Source: Nitrospira sp. (GTDB taxonomy: Bacteria > Nitrospirota > Nitrospiria > Nitrospirales > Nitrospiraceae). From it: a stretch of DNA of 29,289 nucleotides. Below, piece after piece: positions 15,266 to 22,658 of the stretch. Every line of letters starts with the position of its first letter. Positions within the stretch are counted from its first letter, which is position 1. Location of the stretch: positions 1-29,289 of the forward strand of contig JAJFBJ010000055.1 of the NCBI GenBank assembly GCA_020697375.1, in the 5' to 3' direction. The position numbers were made by a program, and so were the translations under genes. The notes under the pieces were generated by a model. That model did not search any database. It saw nothing but the letters and a program-made list of their open reading frames with translations, and was not told the DNA's origin.

Positions 15266-15399
15266 CCAGGATTTACAGATTAACTACCGGCTGGATTTTG
15301 TCCCGCCGCCAAGAGCTATGGCTCACGCTCCAGGTCGAACAGGTTCTGCTTCGTGCTCTTTCCAGCCGTGCTCACACCTGTAGCTGGATGCGCTGGGGC

Positions 15400-15498
15400 G
15401 ACTCCTGTATCGGTCCGGGACACCGGAACGGTCAGAATGTCAAGGGGTCAGCTCGGAGTCTTGACGCTGTAGGGGGGTGGAAGATTGAGATGCAAGAG
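15400..15498. repeat. Leader repeat, copy B, ending just before the truncated higB
   Basis: Counterpart of 13672-13770 in the same orientation. It carries the same ACTCCTGTATCGGTCCGG start and GAGATGCAAGAG end. The homology to HigB begins 26 bp further on. The stretch between the antitoxin gene and this repeat (15266-15399) has nothing I recognise. Confidence 0.7.
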
Positions 15499-15524
15499 GG
15501 GCTTGGTCCCCCTGTGCGCCGTCC

Positions 15525-15770
15525 AAATTCTTCGAGGACGATGACCGCCGAAAACTACCGGCATCAGAGATTGATAAGATCGCCCGCATCCTGGCACGGC
15601 TGAATGAAGCGACGGCCGTAAAAGACATGGGACTACCGGGCTTTCGGCTGCATCCCTTAAAGGGAGATCCGAGCGGTTTCTGGTCCGTAACCCTGTCCGG
15701 AAACCGGCGGATCATCTTCCGATTCGGGAATGGCAGCGTTTACGATGTGGATCTCATTGACTACCATTAA
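15525..15770 (+). pseudogene. HigB/RelE toxin lacking its 5' end
   Basis: 81 codons of family sequence (KFFEDDDRRKLPASEIDKIARIL, GLPGFRLHPLKGD, FWSVTLSGNRRIIFRF, YDVDLIDYH) end in TAA at 15770. The first 10-12 residues of the family (around MIKSFRHKGL) are missing: upstream of AAA at 15525 the frame runs a short way back to a TGA with no start codon. The only in-frame ATG is inside the fold (KDMGLPG). The toxin should not be made as a complete protein. It sits 10 nt before higA in the usual toxin-first order. Confidence 0.8.
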
Positions 15771-15780
15771 GGAGCCAACG

Positions 15781-16080
15781 ATGCGCATGAAAAACCCTCC
15801 TCACCCAGGATTGTCGGTGCGGCATGACTGCCTCGAACCGCTGGGCCTTTCCGTGGCGGAAGGGGCGAAGGTGCTGGGTGTCACGCGTCAGGCCATGAAT
15901 AACCTGGTCAGCGGCAAGGCCGGGATTTCCGCGGAAATGGCGATCCGCCTCGAAAAGGCTTTCGGAGGAGGAGCGGAGACGTGGCTGCGCATGCAGGCCG
16001 CCTACGACTTGGCTCAGGCGGAGAAACACGCTGGGAAGATCAAGGTCCGACGCGTCAAAGATGCATTGATATCGGCCTGA
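15781..16080 (+). CDS. higA: HigA family antitoxin (XRE HTH)
   Basis: 99 residues, the HigA antitoxin of type II modules: MRMKNPPHPGLSVRHDCLEPLGLSVAEGAKVLGVTRQAMNNLVSGKAGISAEMAIRLEKAFGGGAETWLRMQAAYDLAQAEK. The HTH is around residues 25-50. The chosen ATG has AAGGAG 6 nt upstream; the frame opens earlier but only as HigB reading-frame shadow. Its toxin is truncated, so it is either a harmless relic, an anti-addiction protein against related toxins, or an autoregulated orphan. Confidence 0.85.
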   Translation: MRMKNPPHPGLSVRHDCLEPLGLSVAEGAKVLGVTRQAMNNLVSGKAGISAEMAIRLEKAFGGGAETWLRMQAAYDLAQAEKHAGKIKVRRVKDALISA

Positions 16081-16119
16081 GTCCGATCGATCGGGGACCT
16101 AATGGAATCGACCCTCTGG

Positions 16120-16365
16120 TCACGAGGAAGACCGAAAGGGTGTTCCGATCCAAAACCAAACGATACCGTTCTCTGCTTGTATCCCAGGCGCTCGAGAGTG
16201 AAGCCTGACTCGAGCAGAGCAATATCGACATACTTGCTTGAAATGTATCGATGGGTGCTGAAGATTCGCCATCAATAGTTCAAAAGCGTGATCGGCTTGT
16301 TCACGAATCGGAGCGGGCAGGGCGTTGTCGCAAGTCCAAACATCTGAGGAGGCGTGGTGAATCAA
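16120..16365 (-). CDS. Degenerate ParE/RelE-superfamily toxin
   Basis: 81 residues. Matches small toxins of the form ALP..I...A...FELL..NP.HPS.HFK.V, ending GI.WFWIG. Here ALPAPIREQADHAFELLMANLQHPSIHFKQV and IVWFWIG are clear. The middle is odd: YCSARVRLHSRAPGI where the family has Y/FWS.RVGL.HRAL, and the tail after FWIG (TPFRSSS) lacks the usual HDEYERL ending, suggesting a frameshift and substitutions at conserved places. ATG 16365 overlaps the antitoxin stop (16362) by 4 nt. Probably inactive, though the first two thirds is open. Confidence 0.6.
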   Translation of the reverse strand: MIHHASSDVWTCDNALPAPIREQADHAFELLMANLQHPSIHFKQVCRYCSARVRLHSRAPGIQAENGIVWFWIGTPFRSSS

Positions 16366-16562
16366 AGCGGCTTCGACTGGCCGGAGGTATGAGCGCGAAG
16401 AGCTTCCTCAGCTGAGGCATCGAGTTTACCGGCCTTCACATCGGCCTCGAACTGACAATCCCATGCCTCCGCATCAAAAGCCGTATACCACCGGCGAAAC
16501 GCGGTAAGCTCATCGGGAGACAGCTTCTCAATCTGTTCTTCGATCGCTTCTACTTTGTTCAT
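16362..16562 (-). CDS. Small antitoxin paired with the degenerate toxin
   Basis: 66 residues: KVEAIEEQIEKLSPDELTAFRRWYTAFDAEAWDCQFEADVKAGKLDASAEEALRAHTSG. It belongs to the group of small helical antitoxins (FRRWY..FDA.AWD..FEAD...GKLD) that precede ParE/RelE-like toxins with the FWIG ending. ATG 16562 has AGGTG 6 nt upstream. It overlaps the toxin by 4 nt and starts 7 nt after the next antitoxin-like gene. Family assignment is from memory of similar proteins, not a database hit. Confidence 0.7.
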   Translation of the reverse strand: MNKVEAIEEQIEKLSPDELTAFRRWYTAFDAEAWDCQFEADVKAGKLDASAEEALRAHTSGQSKPL

Positions 16563-16569
16563 GCATCAC

Positions 16570-16776
16570 CTAACTCGCTAGGATCTGAGACGAGCTTGTC
16601 GTCTCTCCTCGCTCGGCTTCCGAGATAGCCGCGAGCAACTTGACCTCTTCCTCAGGAAGCAGCTCAAAGGTCTCATCACCCTCTGCAGCCAACACAGTCA
16701 TCGTCGCGCCTTCGGGGAGGCTCTTCGCATCGACCCGAATCATCCCGCCGTGGACTTTTCCAGTGGTAATCAGCAT
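16570..16776 (-). CDS. Orphan antitoxin-like protein
   Basis: 68 residues: LITTGKVHGGMIRVDAKSLPEGATMTVLAAEGDETFELLPEEEVKLLAAISEAERGETTSSSQILAS. The N-terminal part resembles a small DNA-binding or beta-hairpin antitoxin head; the acidic E-rich tail matches antitoxins that usually precede a RelE/ParE toxin. No cognate toxin follows; instead a second antitoxin-toxin pair does, 7 nt later, so it may have lost its toxin. No gene is seen in the 273 bp upstream (16777-17049). Confidence 0.55.
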   Translation of the reverse strand: MLITTGKVHGGMIRVDAKSLPEGATMTVLAAEGDETFELLPEEEVKLLAAISEAERGETTSSSQILAS

Positions 16777-17049
16777 AGGCGCATCCTAGCACTTGAAAGG
16801 GAGGCCATCCAACTTCCGATGCGATCGCCTTGCTTCACCTACCGGTTGCTGGGAAATACTAGAGAAGGAGATGGAGGCTGGAAACGCACGCTTAATGGAT
16901 GGTCAGATAGCCAGCACCCTCCTCCCTACTGTTTAGCGAGATACCAGAAAAAATCCGCCGACATCTTCACTGCAAGATAGACCAACCAGGGATGGAAAAC
17001 GTAGAATGCTGCACACTTACTAGATAGTGAAATGTAAAGAATAACAAGC

Positions 17050-18237
17050 ATGACTGAACCAGCTTCGCGGTACGGAAAAGAGTTTCAGGAAATTGGTCAC
17101 TGTGGCGGCCAATTCACTGTAACGATAAAAACAGACGAAAATAACCGTCGCGGTATAGCATTTGGGTTTCGTCACTCCCGACCTACTCCGGCAGGTCTCT
17201 TCGCAGTTTACGCCATTCCCCAAGGTGTGCCCGTTGGCACTCTCCAGCTGGGCGGAATCGGCGAACCTTGGAATCCGGCTCCCTTACCTGACTGTCTCCC
17301 GATATTTATTGGATCTGACAGTCTCGGAATGTACGGTCACCAATGTCCAAACTGTAAGGGATATTGGAGATCAAAGGGAGCACCGTCACGCTGGCTAATG
17401 ACCTGCGCTTATTGTGGCCTTAGGGCAGAATGCCACTCATTTCTAACCGAAGGTCAGAGGAAATACACCTCCGCCTGTGTTGATCTCGCCTTAAAGGCGA
17501 TGGAGTCTGATCATGACGGAGAACATGTTATAGACATGGACCAGGTTGCTGATGCCGTCGGGAAGGAAGGTCCTAAAACTGAGTTCTACTATGCAGAGGA
17601 AACCCAACAAAATCTGTACAACTGTTCTGCATGCAACGATGTTAACGATATTCTCGGTCGCTACGGCTACTGCTCTACCTGCGGAACGAACAATGGACTG
17701 GGCGAATTAGAGAGAGAGGCTCTGCACATCAAAGAGAAGATTAACGCAGGACAGGAATATGAGGCTTGCGTTAAGGATGCAGTTTCTAGTTTTGACAGTT
17801 ATGCCCGTCAAATTGCGAAGCAATTGGCGACTCGCATTCCGATGACCCCAAATCGACGCAAGGAATGGGAAGCCAAGCTGTTCCATAACTTAAAATGGCG
17901 AGTCGAGGAGTTGAAGACGGTCTTTGACATAAACTTATTTGAGGGCATTTCACAGGATGACATTGATTTTACAACCCTCATGTTCTATCGGCGTCATGTA
18001 TATGAACATAACGGCGGCGAAGCAGATGAACGATATTTGAAACAAAGTGGCGACACTTCAGTGCGTCTCAAGCAAGTTATTCGAGAGAAACGAGAGTCAG
18101 CCTTAAGAATTTCCGATCTTGTCGTAAATATCGCGAGGAATTTACACACTGGCTTCCACAAGATCTTTCCGCCCGAAGAGTTACCGTTGAGGTATGAAAG
18201 CAACCGCCAGGAGCGGTTAATACAGGCCAAGAGATAG
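17050..18237 (+). CDS. Zinc-ribbon protein with C-terminal HEPN-type RNase motif
   Basis: 395 residues. Two CxxC pairs form a probable zinc ribbon at C99/C102 (HQCPNCKGYW) and C119/C122 (TCAYCGLRAEC), and another two at C192/C195 (YNCSACNDV) and C208/C211 (YCSTCGTNNG). The helical C-terminal part has MFYRRHVYEHNGGEADERYL at about 311-330, where R315-x4-H320 fits the Rx4-6H motif of HEPN RNases, followed by SGDTS and helical VIREKRESALRISDLVVNIARNL. HEPN proteins are common defence and toxin effectors that cut RNA. The gene is more A/T-rich than its neighbours and flanks a toxin-antitoxin row. The ATG 17050 lacks a strong ribosome site. No partner gene is obvious; function is inferred. Confidence 0.6.
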   Translation: MTEPASRYGKEFQEIGHCGGQFTVTIKTDENNRRGIAFGFRHSRPTPAGLFAVYAIPQGVPVGTLQLGGIGEPWNPAPLPDCLPIFIGSDSLGMYGHQCPNCKGYWRSKGAPSRWLMTCAYCGLRAECHSFLTEGQRKYTSACVDLALKAMESDHDGEHVIDMDQVADAVGKEGPKTEFYYAEETQQNLYNCSACNDVNDILGRYGYCSTCGTNNGLGELEREALHIKEKINAGQEYEACVKDAVSSFDSYARQIAKQLATRIPMTPNRRKEWEAKLFHNLKWRVEELKTVFDINLFEGISQDDIDFTTLMFYRRHVYEHNGGEADERYLKQSGDTSVRLKQVIREKRESALRISDLVVNIARNLHTGFHKIFPPEELPLRYESNRQERLIQAKR

Positions 18238-18338
18238 AACATTTCTGATGATTACTGCTGAAGGAATCGTCGCAAAGATCGTTTCGTTTATCGTCGGGGA
18301 CATGAAAAGGAGTCGGAAGTCTTTTCTTGACAGACTTC

Positions 18339-18435
18339 TAAAGCTGACCATCGTCGAATCCACAGCCTTCGAGGAGGGACTAGCCTATGTGGAGAGCTCG
18401 CAGCAATCGCCACGCTCATGGTTGCCTGACTCTCC
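18339..18435 (+). pseudogene. Relic of a catalase-like gene start (leader plus signal peptide)
   Basis: 97 bp matching 19807-19906 at roughly 80 percent of positions by eye: TAAAGCTG...CATCGTCG.ATCCACAGCC, the ribosome site in TTCGAGGAG, the ATG TGG AGA start and the signal-peptide coding sequence (LAAIATLMVA in one frame against LAAVATLAVAM). A 2-base loss after ATGTGGAGA and a 1-base loss near GTTGCC break the frame, and nothing resembling the rest of the gene follows. A short open frame across it (18248-18466) is not supported as a gene. Confidence 0.65.
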
Positions 18436-18574
18436 TCGAGACGGACTACCTATACGTGATGGCTGATCGCATCTCCCTTCGAGCGGGCCAAGCGAAAAAC
18501 CTATGTGACAATCCTGAACAAGTGGAAGCAGCCCTGACCTAAACCATGGCTGCCAGGACCATGAGGAGATGGAA

Positions 18575-19519
18575 ATGACTGACAAGAAAATCGTTGCCGT
18601 CGTCGGTTCGACTGGTTCCCAAGGAGGTGGATTGGTGCAGGCAATACTGGCTGATAGCAACGGGGGCTTCGCAGTGCGCGCCATTACGCGCGATCCGAAC
18701 AAAGAACGCGCCAGAGCTCTCGCCGTCAAAGGCGCCGAAGTGGTGAAGGCTGATCTCGACGACCTGGAGAGCTTGAAAACCGCCTTCGCCCACGCCTCCG
18801 CCGTATACGGTGTGACCAACTTCTGGGAGCACTTCTCTGCTCAGAAAGAAACACATCAGGCCCGCCATATTGCCGAAGCGGCCAAGGCCGCCGGAGTGAA
18901 GCACATCATCTGGTCTACGCTTGAAGACACGCGGAAACTGATGCGGGCCGAGGATAAGCGAATGCCGATCCTGCAGAATTCCTATCGCGTACCGCACTTT
19001 GACGCCAAGGCAGAGGCAGATGTGTATTTTGCAGGACTTCCCGTCACCTATCTCGTCACGTCATTTTACTGGGATAATCTGTACACGTTTGGGCTCGGGC
19101 CCAAAAAGGGCGATGACGGCCGGTACAGCTGGAGCCTTCCGATGGGCGACGCCAAGTTGGCCGGTATCGCAGCTGAGGACATCGGAAAGACGGCGTATGG
19201 GATTTTCAAGGCTGGTAGACCGTACATTGGCAAGACGGTCGGCATCGTGAGTCAAAACCTGACCATCAACGAAATGGGAGACAAGCTCAGCAAAGGTCTC
19301 GGCATCGGCCCGATCAAATACCATGCTGTCGATCCGGACGCCTATCGCCGCTTGGAATTTCCCGCCGCTGATGAAATGGGCAACATGTTTCAGGTCTACC
19401 GAGATTTCGAGCAGGAGATTCTTGGTGCGCGAAGCGGTGAAACGACTCGAGCGCTGAATCCGCAGCTTCTAAATTTTGATGAATGGCTCGCGAAGAACAA
19501 GAGTCGAATTCCACTCTGA
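18575..19519 (+). CDS. NmrA-family NAD(P)-binding protein
   Basis: 314 residues of the NmrA-like/atypical short-chain dehydrogenase group. The N-terminal dinucleotide-binding motif is KIVAVVGSTGSQGGGLVQAIL (about residues 5-25), followed by VRAITRDPNKERARALAVKGAEVVKADLDDLESLKTAF and later KHIIWSTLED. Members act as redox sensors or reductases; the substrate is unknown. ATG 18575 has GAGGAG 6 nt upstream (an ATG at 18569 is possible). It lies between the relic and the intact leader of the catalase gene, so the region may come from a duplication. The protein is complete and not frameshifted. Confidence 0.85.
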   Translation: MTDKKIVAVVGSTGSQGGGLVQAILADSNGGFAVRAITRDPNKERARALAVKGAEVVKADLDDLESLKTAFAHASAVYGVTNFWEHFSAQKETHQARHIAEAAKAAGVKHIIWSTLEDTRKLMRAEDKRMPILQNSYRVPHFDAKAEADVYFAGLPVTYLVTSFYWDNLYTFGLGPKKGDDGRYSWSLPMGDAKLAGIAAEDIGKTAYGIFKAGRPYIGKTVGIVSQNLTINEMGDKLSKGLGIGPIKYHAVDPDAYRRLEFPAADEMGNMFQVYRDFEQEILGARSGETTRALNPQLLNFDEWLAKNKSRIPL

Positions 19520-19854
19520 TACTTCACGGCAGACTTCTGTCTTCATGGCGTCGGTGGTCCCCGTCGCGCTGTCAAGGTAACGCAACCCGCGACGGTCACC
19601 CCGTTCTGCTCGAGCACCTTCAACACCTTGGGAATATCGGGAGGGCCGGGAAGGATCTTTGCCGGATTTTCATGCTCCCATCCCCAGTTTACTTAGATCA
19701 GGTCTTGCAGCCACCAATTGACTCAGCGGTCATGGAAGAGTACGTTTTCACCGCTCTCCCAAGCAATTTCTCCATCAGTTCACTGACTTGATTGGGTGAG
19801 CTCGCATAAAGCTGCGCATCGTCGCATCCACAGCCTTCGAGGAGAGACAGACCT
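19520..19854. other. Gene-free gap between NmrA and catalase genes
   Basis: 335 bp. The last 48 bases (19807-19854) are the catalase gene leader with the ribosome site. A minus-strand stretch (about 19540-19700) can be read as IPKVLKVLEQNGVTVAG and looks gene-like, but it has no start or homologue I know. Otherwise I see nothing. Confidence 0.4.
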
Positions 19855-20839
19855 ATGTGGAGATCACTCGCCGCCGTCGCCACGCTCGCAGTTGCCATGA
19901 CTCTCCCCGCTTCTGTCGTGGCTCAAGAGGCGCCCGCAAGTCAGAAATCGCTGCCCGAACAACTCGTCGACGCCTTCAACGGCGTCTTCGGTGCCCACCC
20001 TGGAATGCGCGCAAATCACCCGAAGGGCATTGTCTTGGAAGGCACGTTCACCCCTGCCGCTTCGGCTGCCTCGGTGAGCAAAGCCGCTCACTTGCAAAAG
20101 AAGAAGGCTCCGATTCCGGTGACCGTGCGGTTCTCTGCCGGTTCTGGGCAGCCGAACGTCCCCGACACCGGCCAGATGCCGCGCGGCATGGCCGTAAAAT
20201 TTTCACTTCCCGACGGGTCCAAGACGGATCTCGTGGTCCTTTCGTTCAACGGATTTCCCGTGGCCACGGCAGAAGAGTTCAGGGACTTTCTGCTCGCCAT
20301 TGGTGCGAGCGGACCCGACGCTCCCAAACCGACAGCCATCGAAAAGTTCCTGGAGGCCCATCCGGCTGCAAAAAATTTCGTAGAGACCCCGAAGCCACCA
20401 CCGGTGAGTTACGCCACCCTGCCCTATTTCGGGATCAACTCGTTTAAATTCACGAACGCGAAAGGGGCAACCACATTCGGCCGCTACCAGCTCCGTCCGG
20501 TGGCCGGCGAGCACTTCCTCACTCAGGAGCAACTCGTCACAGCGGGGCCCGATTATCTGAGCACGGAGATCCGAGAACGGGTGCGCCGTGGTCCCGCCAA
20601 GTTCAAATTGCTCCTGCAGCTGGCTGAGAAAGACGACAAGATCGACGACCCCACGATCGCGTGGCCGGACAGTTACGATCAGCATCACCAAAGCCGTGGC
20701 AGACAGCCAAACCGCAGAGCAGAGGCTTCTCTTCATGCCGGGAGCGCTGGTACCCGGTATCGAGGCAGCGGATCCGATGATCGCCGCCCGTTCGGCGTCC
20801 TATATCGTGTCCCTGTCGCGTCGAGCCCAGCCACAATGA
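19855..20839 (+). pseudogene. SrpA-like catalase-family peroxidase, frameshifted near the end
   Basis: Periplasmic heme peroxidase of the catalase-like family. The signal peptide is MWRSLAAVATLAVAMTLPASVVAQ; the core shows HPGMRANHPKGIVLEG, VTVRFSAGSGQPNVPDT, MPRGMAVKFSLPDG and NSFKFTNAKG. After WPDS (around 20662-20690) the frame changes. The correct C-terminus (TVTISITKAVADSQTAEQRLLFMPGALVPGIEAADPMIAARSASYIVSLSRR) is in another frame ending at 20839, and by comparison with relatives several residues between WPDS and TVTIS look deleted. In the first frame the ORF instead runs on to 20895 with a foreign tail. Either a pseudogene or a sequencing error. Confidence 0.8.
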
Positions 20840-20876
20840 CCGATCTCTCTTCCCTTCATTTCCGAGGAGGACTGCC

Positions 20877-21164
20877 ATGCCTGCTGACGGCATAGATGGT
20901 TGGAGCCACCGACTCGGACAGAATGCATTCCGATACCTTTTAATCTTCTCCATAGTTCTCGTCGCACTGTTGGCAGCGACATCCACGCAGGCTCAAGGCT
21001 CCGAATGGGGAGATGTACCAGCGCTACAGGGCCTCGACTTCTCGCAAGTCGAACTCCAACCCATCATTGCTGTTCAAACACGCAATAGTTTTCAGCGCAA
21101 TAGTTTTCAGGACGGTACTACCTTACGTCGCACCTGCTGGCTCGGCTTGCAGAGCATAAGTTAG
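20877..21164 (+). CDS. Hypothetical protein with N-terminal membrane segment
   Basis: 95 residues that I do not recognise. The N-terminus has a membrane segment or long signal peptide (about residues 18-37, FRYLLIFSIVLVALLAATSTQAQ) preceded by a charged head. The ribosome site GAGGAGG lies ahead of ATG 20877. A 15-bp tandem duplication inside it gives NSFQRNSFQ. The end (TTLRRTCWLGLQSIS) looks like a frameshifted tail, so the gene may be broken and continued by the next ORF. It follows the catalase gene in the same direction after 37 bases. Confidence 0.4.
   Translation: MPADGIDGWSHRLGQNAFRYLLIFSIVLVALLAATSTQAQGSEWGDVPALQGLDFSQVELQPIIAVQTRNSFQRNSFQDGTTLRRTCWLGLQSIS
21081..21110. repeat. 15-bp tandem duplication
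   Basis: CGCAATAGTTTTCAG is present twice in a row (21081-21095, 21096-21110) inside the hypothetical gene and adds five in-frame residues (RNSFQ). Confidence 0.9.
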
Positions 21165-21225
21165 TTGGGATTTTGCCGGAGCGGAAAGATCCCAAACCAC
21201 TGAAGACCCTCAGCTCATCATTACT

Positions 21226-21486
21226 TTGCTTGTCAAAGAAATCCTCGACTGTCCCGACAAACTGTTGTACGTGAGAACTTTTGAGTTGCGAGAACTGGCT
21301 GTTCGAGATCGAACGTCAAAAGTTTATACGGATGGGGTCAGTTTTGGGGGAGTAAACCTGCTTCCTGAGGTCATAGATGTGAGAACGGCCTCCAGGGAAC
21401 GCTTTGAAAAAGACCTCGATCGGATGATCGATTCATTCGCACAACACTACTGGGAGTGGAATAGGAAAAGTGGCTCATCCAAATAA
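21226..21486 (+). CDS. Hypothetical protein, possibly the rest of a broken gene
   Basis: 86 residues from a TTG at 21226, preserving a patterned sequence (VKEILDCPDKLLYVRTFELRELAVRDRTSKVYTDGVSFGGVNLLPEVIDVRTASRERFEKDLDRMIDSFAQHYWEWNRK) that looks like a real folded domain. The frame is open 167 nt upstream of this start without a good start codon, and the TTG has no ribosome site. It may be the C-terminal part of a gene whose 5' part is the preceding ORF. I recognise no family. Nothing else is seen between 21487 and 21712. Confidence 0.4.
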   Translation: MLVKEILDCPDKLLYVRTFELRELAVRDRTSKVYTDGVSFGGVNLLPEVIDVRTASRERFEKDLDRMIDSFAQHYWEWNRKSGSSK

Positions 21487-21712
21487 ACCCATGCTCACGA
21501 TTCACCATCCCCGCCGCTTAATCAATTTTTCACCCTTCAACATATGCGCTTTCACTGCCAAGATGGATGTCGGTGACCTACCACTAATAGAATGTCCCAG
21601 CGAAGAGACTGGGAGCCAGGCTTTCCAATCTCACATTTCCAGCTCGTAACCATCCGGTCCCGCCTCGCCTTCTCACCTTCATCGCTTCCCCTCGCCGCTG
21701 AACTAATGGATA

Positions 21713-22275
21713 CGCCTCCGCCCGCAGCACAAGCTGCACTGGCTCGCCGAGCAGGCGCTGAACTGGTCCGGTCTGCCGGTCGCGCACGTGCGGCCGACCC
21801 TGTTTCTCGATGACTTCTTCCTGCTGTTCACCTCGGATTCGATCAAGCACCCACCTCAAATCAGACTCCCGTTCGGCGAAGGCAAGACTTCGCCGATTGC
21901 AGCGGATGACGTTGCACGGTGATCGCGGCGTTGCTCGCCGTCCCGCAGCCGCACATCGGCCAGATCTATCACCTGACTGGTCGCAGTCCGAGAACATTCA
22001 ATTCTATGCACAGGAGTATTCGAAGGCGCTTGGCCGCACGATCACCTTTCAGGACATTCCGGTCGAGCCCTGGCCGGAGGGGTTCTTCAAGCGCGGCATG
22101 TCGGTTCACCCGATGGACCACCTCGCGACGATGGCCTTTGCACCGCGTGGGACGCTACGACCGGATCTCGGACGACGTGCTTATCCTCACGGGACAAACG
22201 CCGCTGGGCCTGCAGGAATTCGTCGGAAAGCATGCGGCGACATTGACCGCGCCGGCAAAAGTAGCGATTTCGTGA
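21713..22275 (+). pseudogene. NAD(P)-binding NmrA-like pseudogene, three frames
   Basis: A reductase-like C-terminal part can be read only by changing frame. WLAEQALNWSGLPVAHVRPTLFLDDFFLLFTSD ... FGEGKTSPIAADDVAR is in one frame, AALLAVPQPHIGQIYHLTG in a second (from about 21919), ENIQFYAQEYSKALGRTITFQDIPVEPWPEGFF...DHLATMAFA in a third, and then YDRISDDVLILTGQTPLGLQEFVGKHA back in the second, ending TGA at 22275. The N-terminal half is absent. Clear decay by several indels. Confidence 0.75.
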
Positions 22276-22323
22276 ACGCAAAGAAGGAACGAGAAGTAGG
22301 AACACCCTGCCCTACTCTCGCCC

Positions 22324-22352
22324 TTGACTTCCAATCTACTCAAACGTACACT
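22324..22352 (+). promoter_or_regulatory. Promoter of the phd/relE-like module
   Basis: TTGACT (22324-22329), a 17-bp spacer, TACACT (22347-22352). It precedes the antitoxin ATG by about 43 nt and overlaps the operator-like repeat. Confidence 0.65.
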
Positions 22353-22371
22353 TCGTACAATTGGTACGTTT
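22342..22371. promoter_or_regulatory. Operator-like inverted and 9-bp-periodic repeat
   Basis: AAACGTAC (22342-22349) mirrors GTACGTTT (22364-22371). Between and including them the motif GTAC recurs every 9 bp (GTACACTTC, GTACAATTG, GTACGTTT). It covers the -10 box, as expected for autorepression by the antitoxin. Confidence 0.55.
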
Positions 22372-22395
22372 AGTGCAGTTCTGACGAGGTGGCCC

Positions 22396-22650
22396 ATGGC
22401 GCATCTACCGACCAGTAAAGCTCGAGAGGGGTTCGCCGATACGATTAATCGCGTCGCATTCGGCAAAGAACGTGTGATATTGCGACGACGCGGCAAAGAA
22501 GTCGCCGCAGTAGTCCCCATTGCGGACTTGCGATTGCTGGAAGACCTGGAAGATCGCATCGACCTCGACGATGCCCGAGCGGCGTTGGCCGAAACCAAGA
22601 AGAAAGGCGCCAAGCCACTCGATATCATTCTTAAGGAACTCGGCCTTTAA
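22396..22650 (+). CDS. Phd/YefM-type antitoxin
   Basis: 84 residues: MAHLPTSKAREGFADTINRVAFGKERVILRRRGKEVAAVVPIADLRLLEDLEDRIDLDDARAALAE, the Phd/YefM fold (PF02604 type) with a DNA-binding N-terminus and a disordered toxin-binding tail. The frame is open from 22324, but ATG 22396 has GAGGTGGCCC upstream and matches the family length. It is followed after 8 nt by the toxin. It appears intact and probably autorepresses at 22342-22371. Confidence 0.85.
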   Translation: MAHLPTSKAREGFADTINRVAFGKERVILRRRGKEVAAVVPIADLRLLEDLEDRIDLDDARAALAETKKKGAKPLDIILKELGL

Positions 22651-22658
22651 CCTCCGCG

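Noticed and set aside
18248..18466. 72-residue open frame (MITAEGIVAKIVSF...)
   Set aside because: No family likeness and no ribosome site; it runs through the catalase-start relic in a wrong frame.
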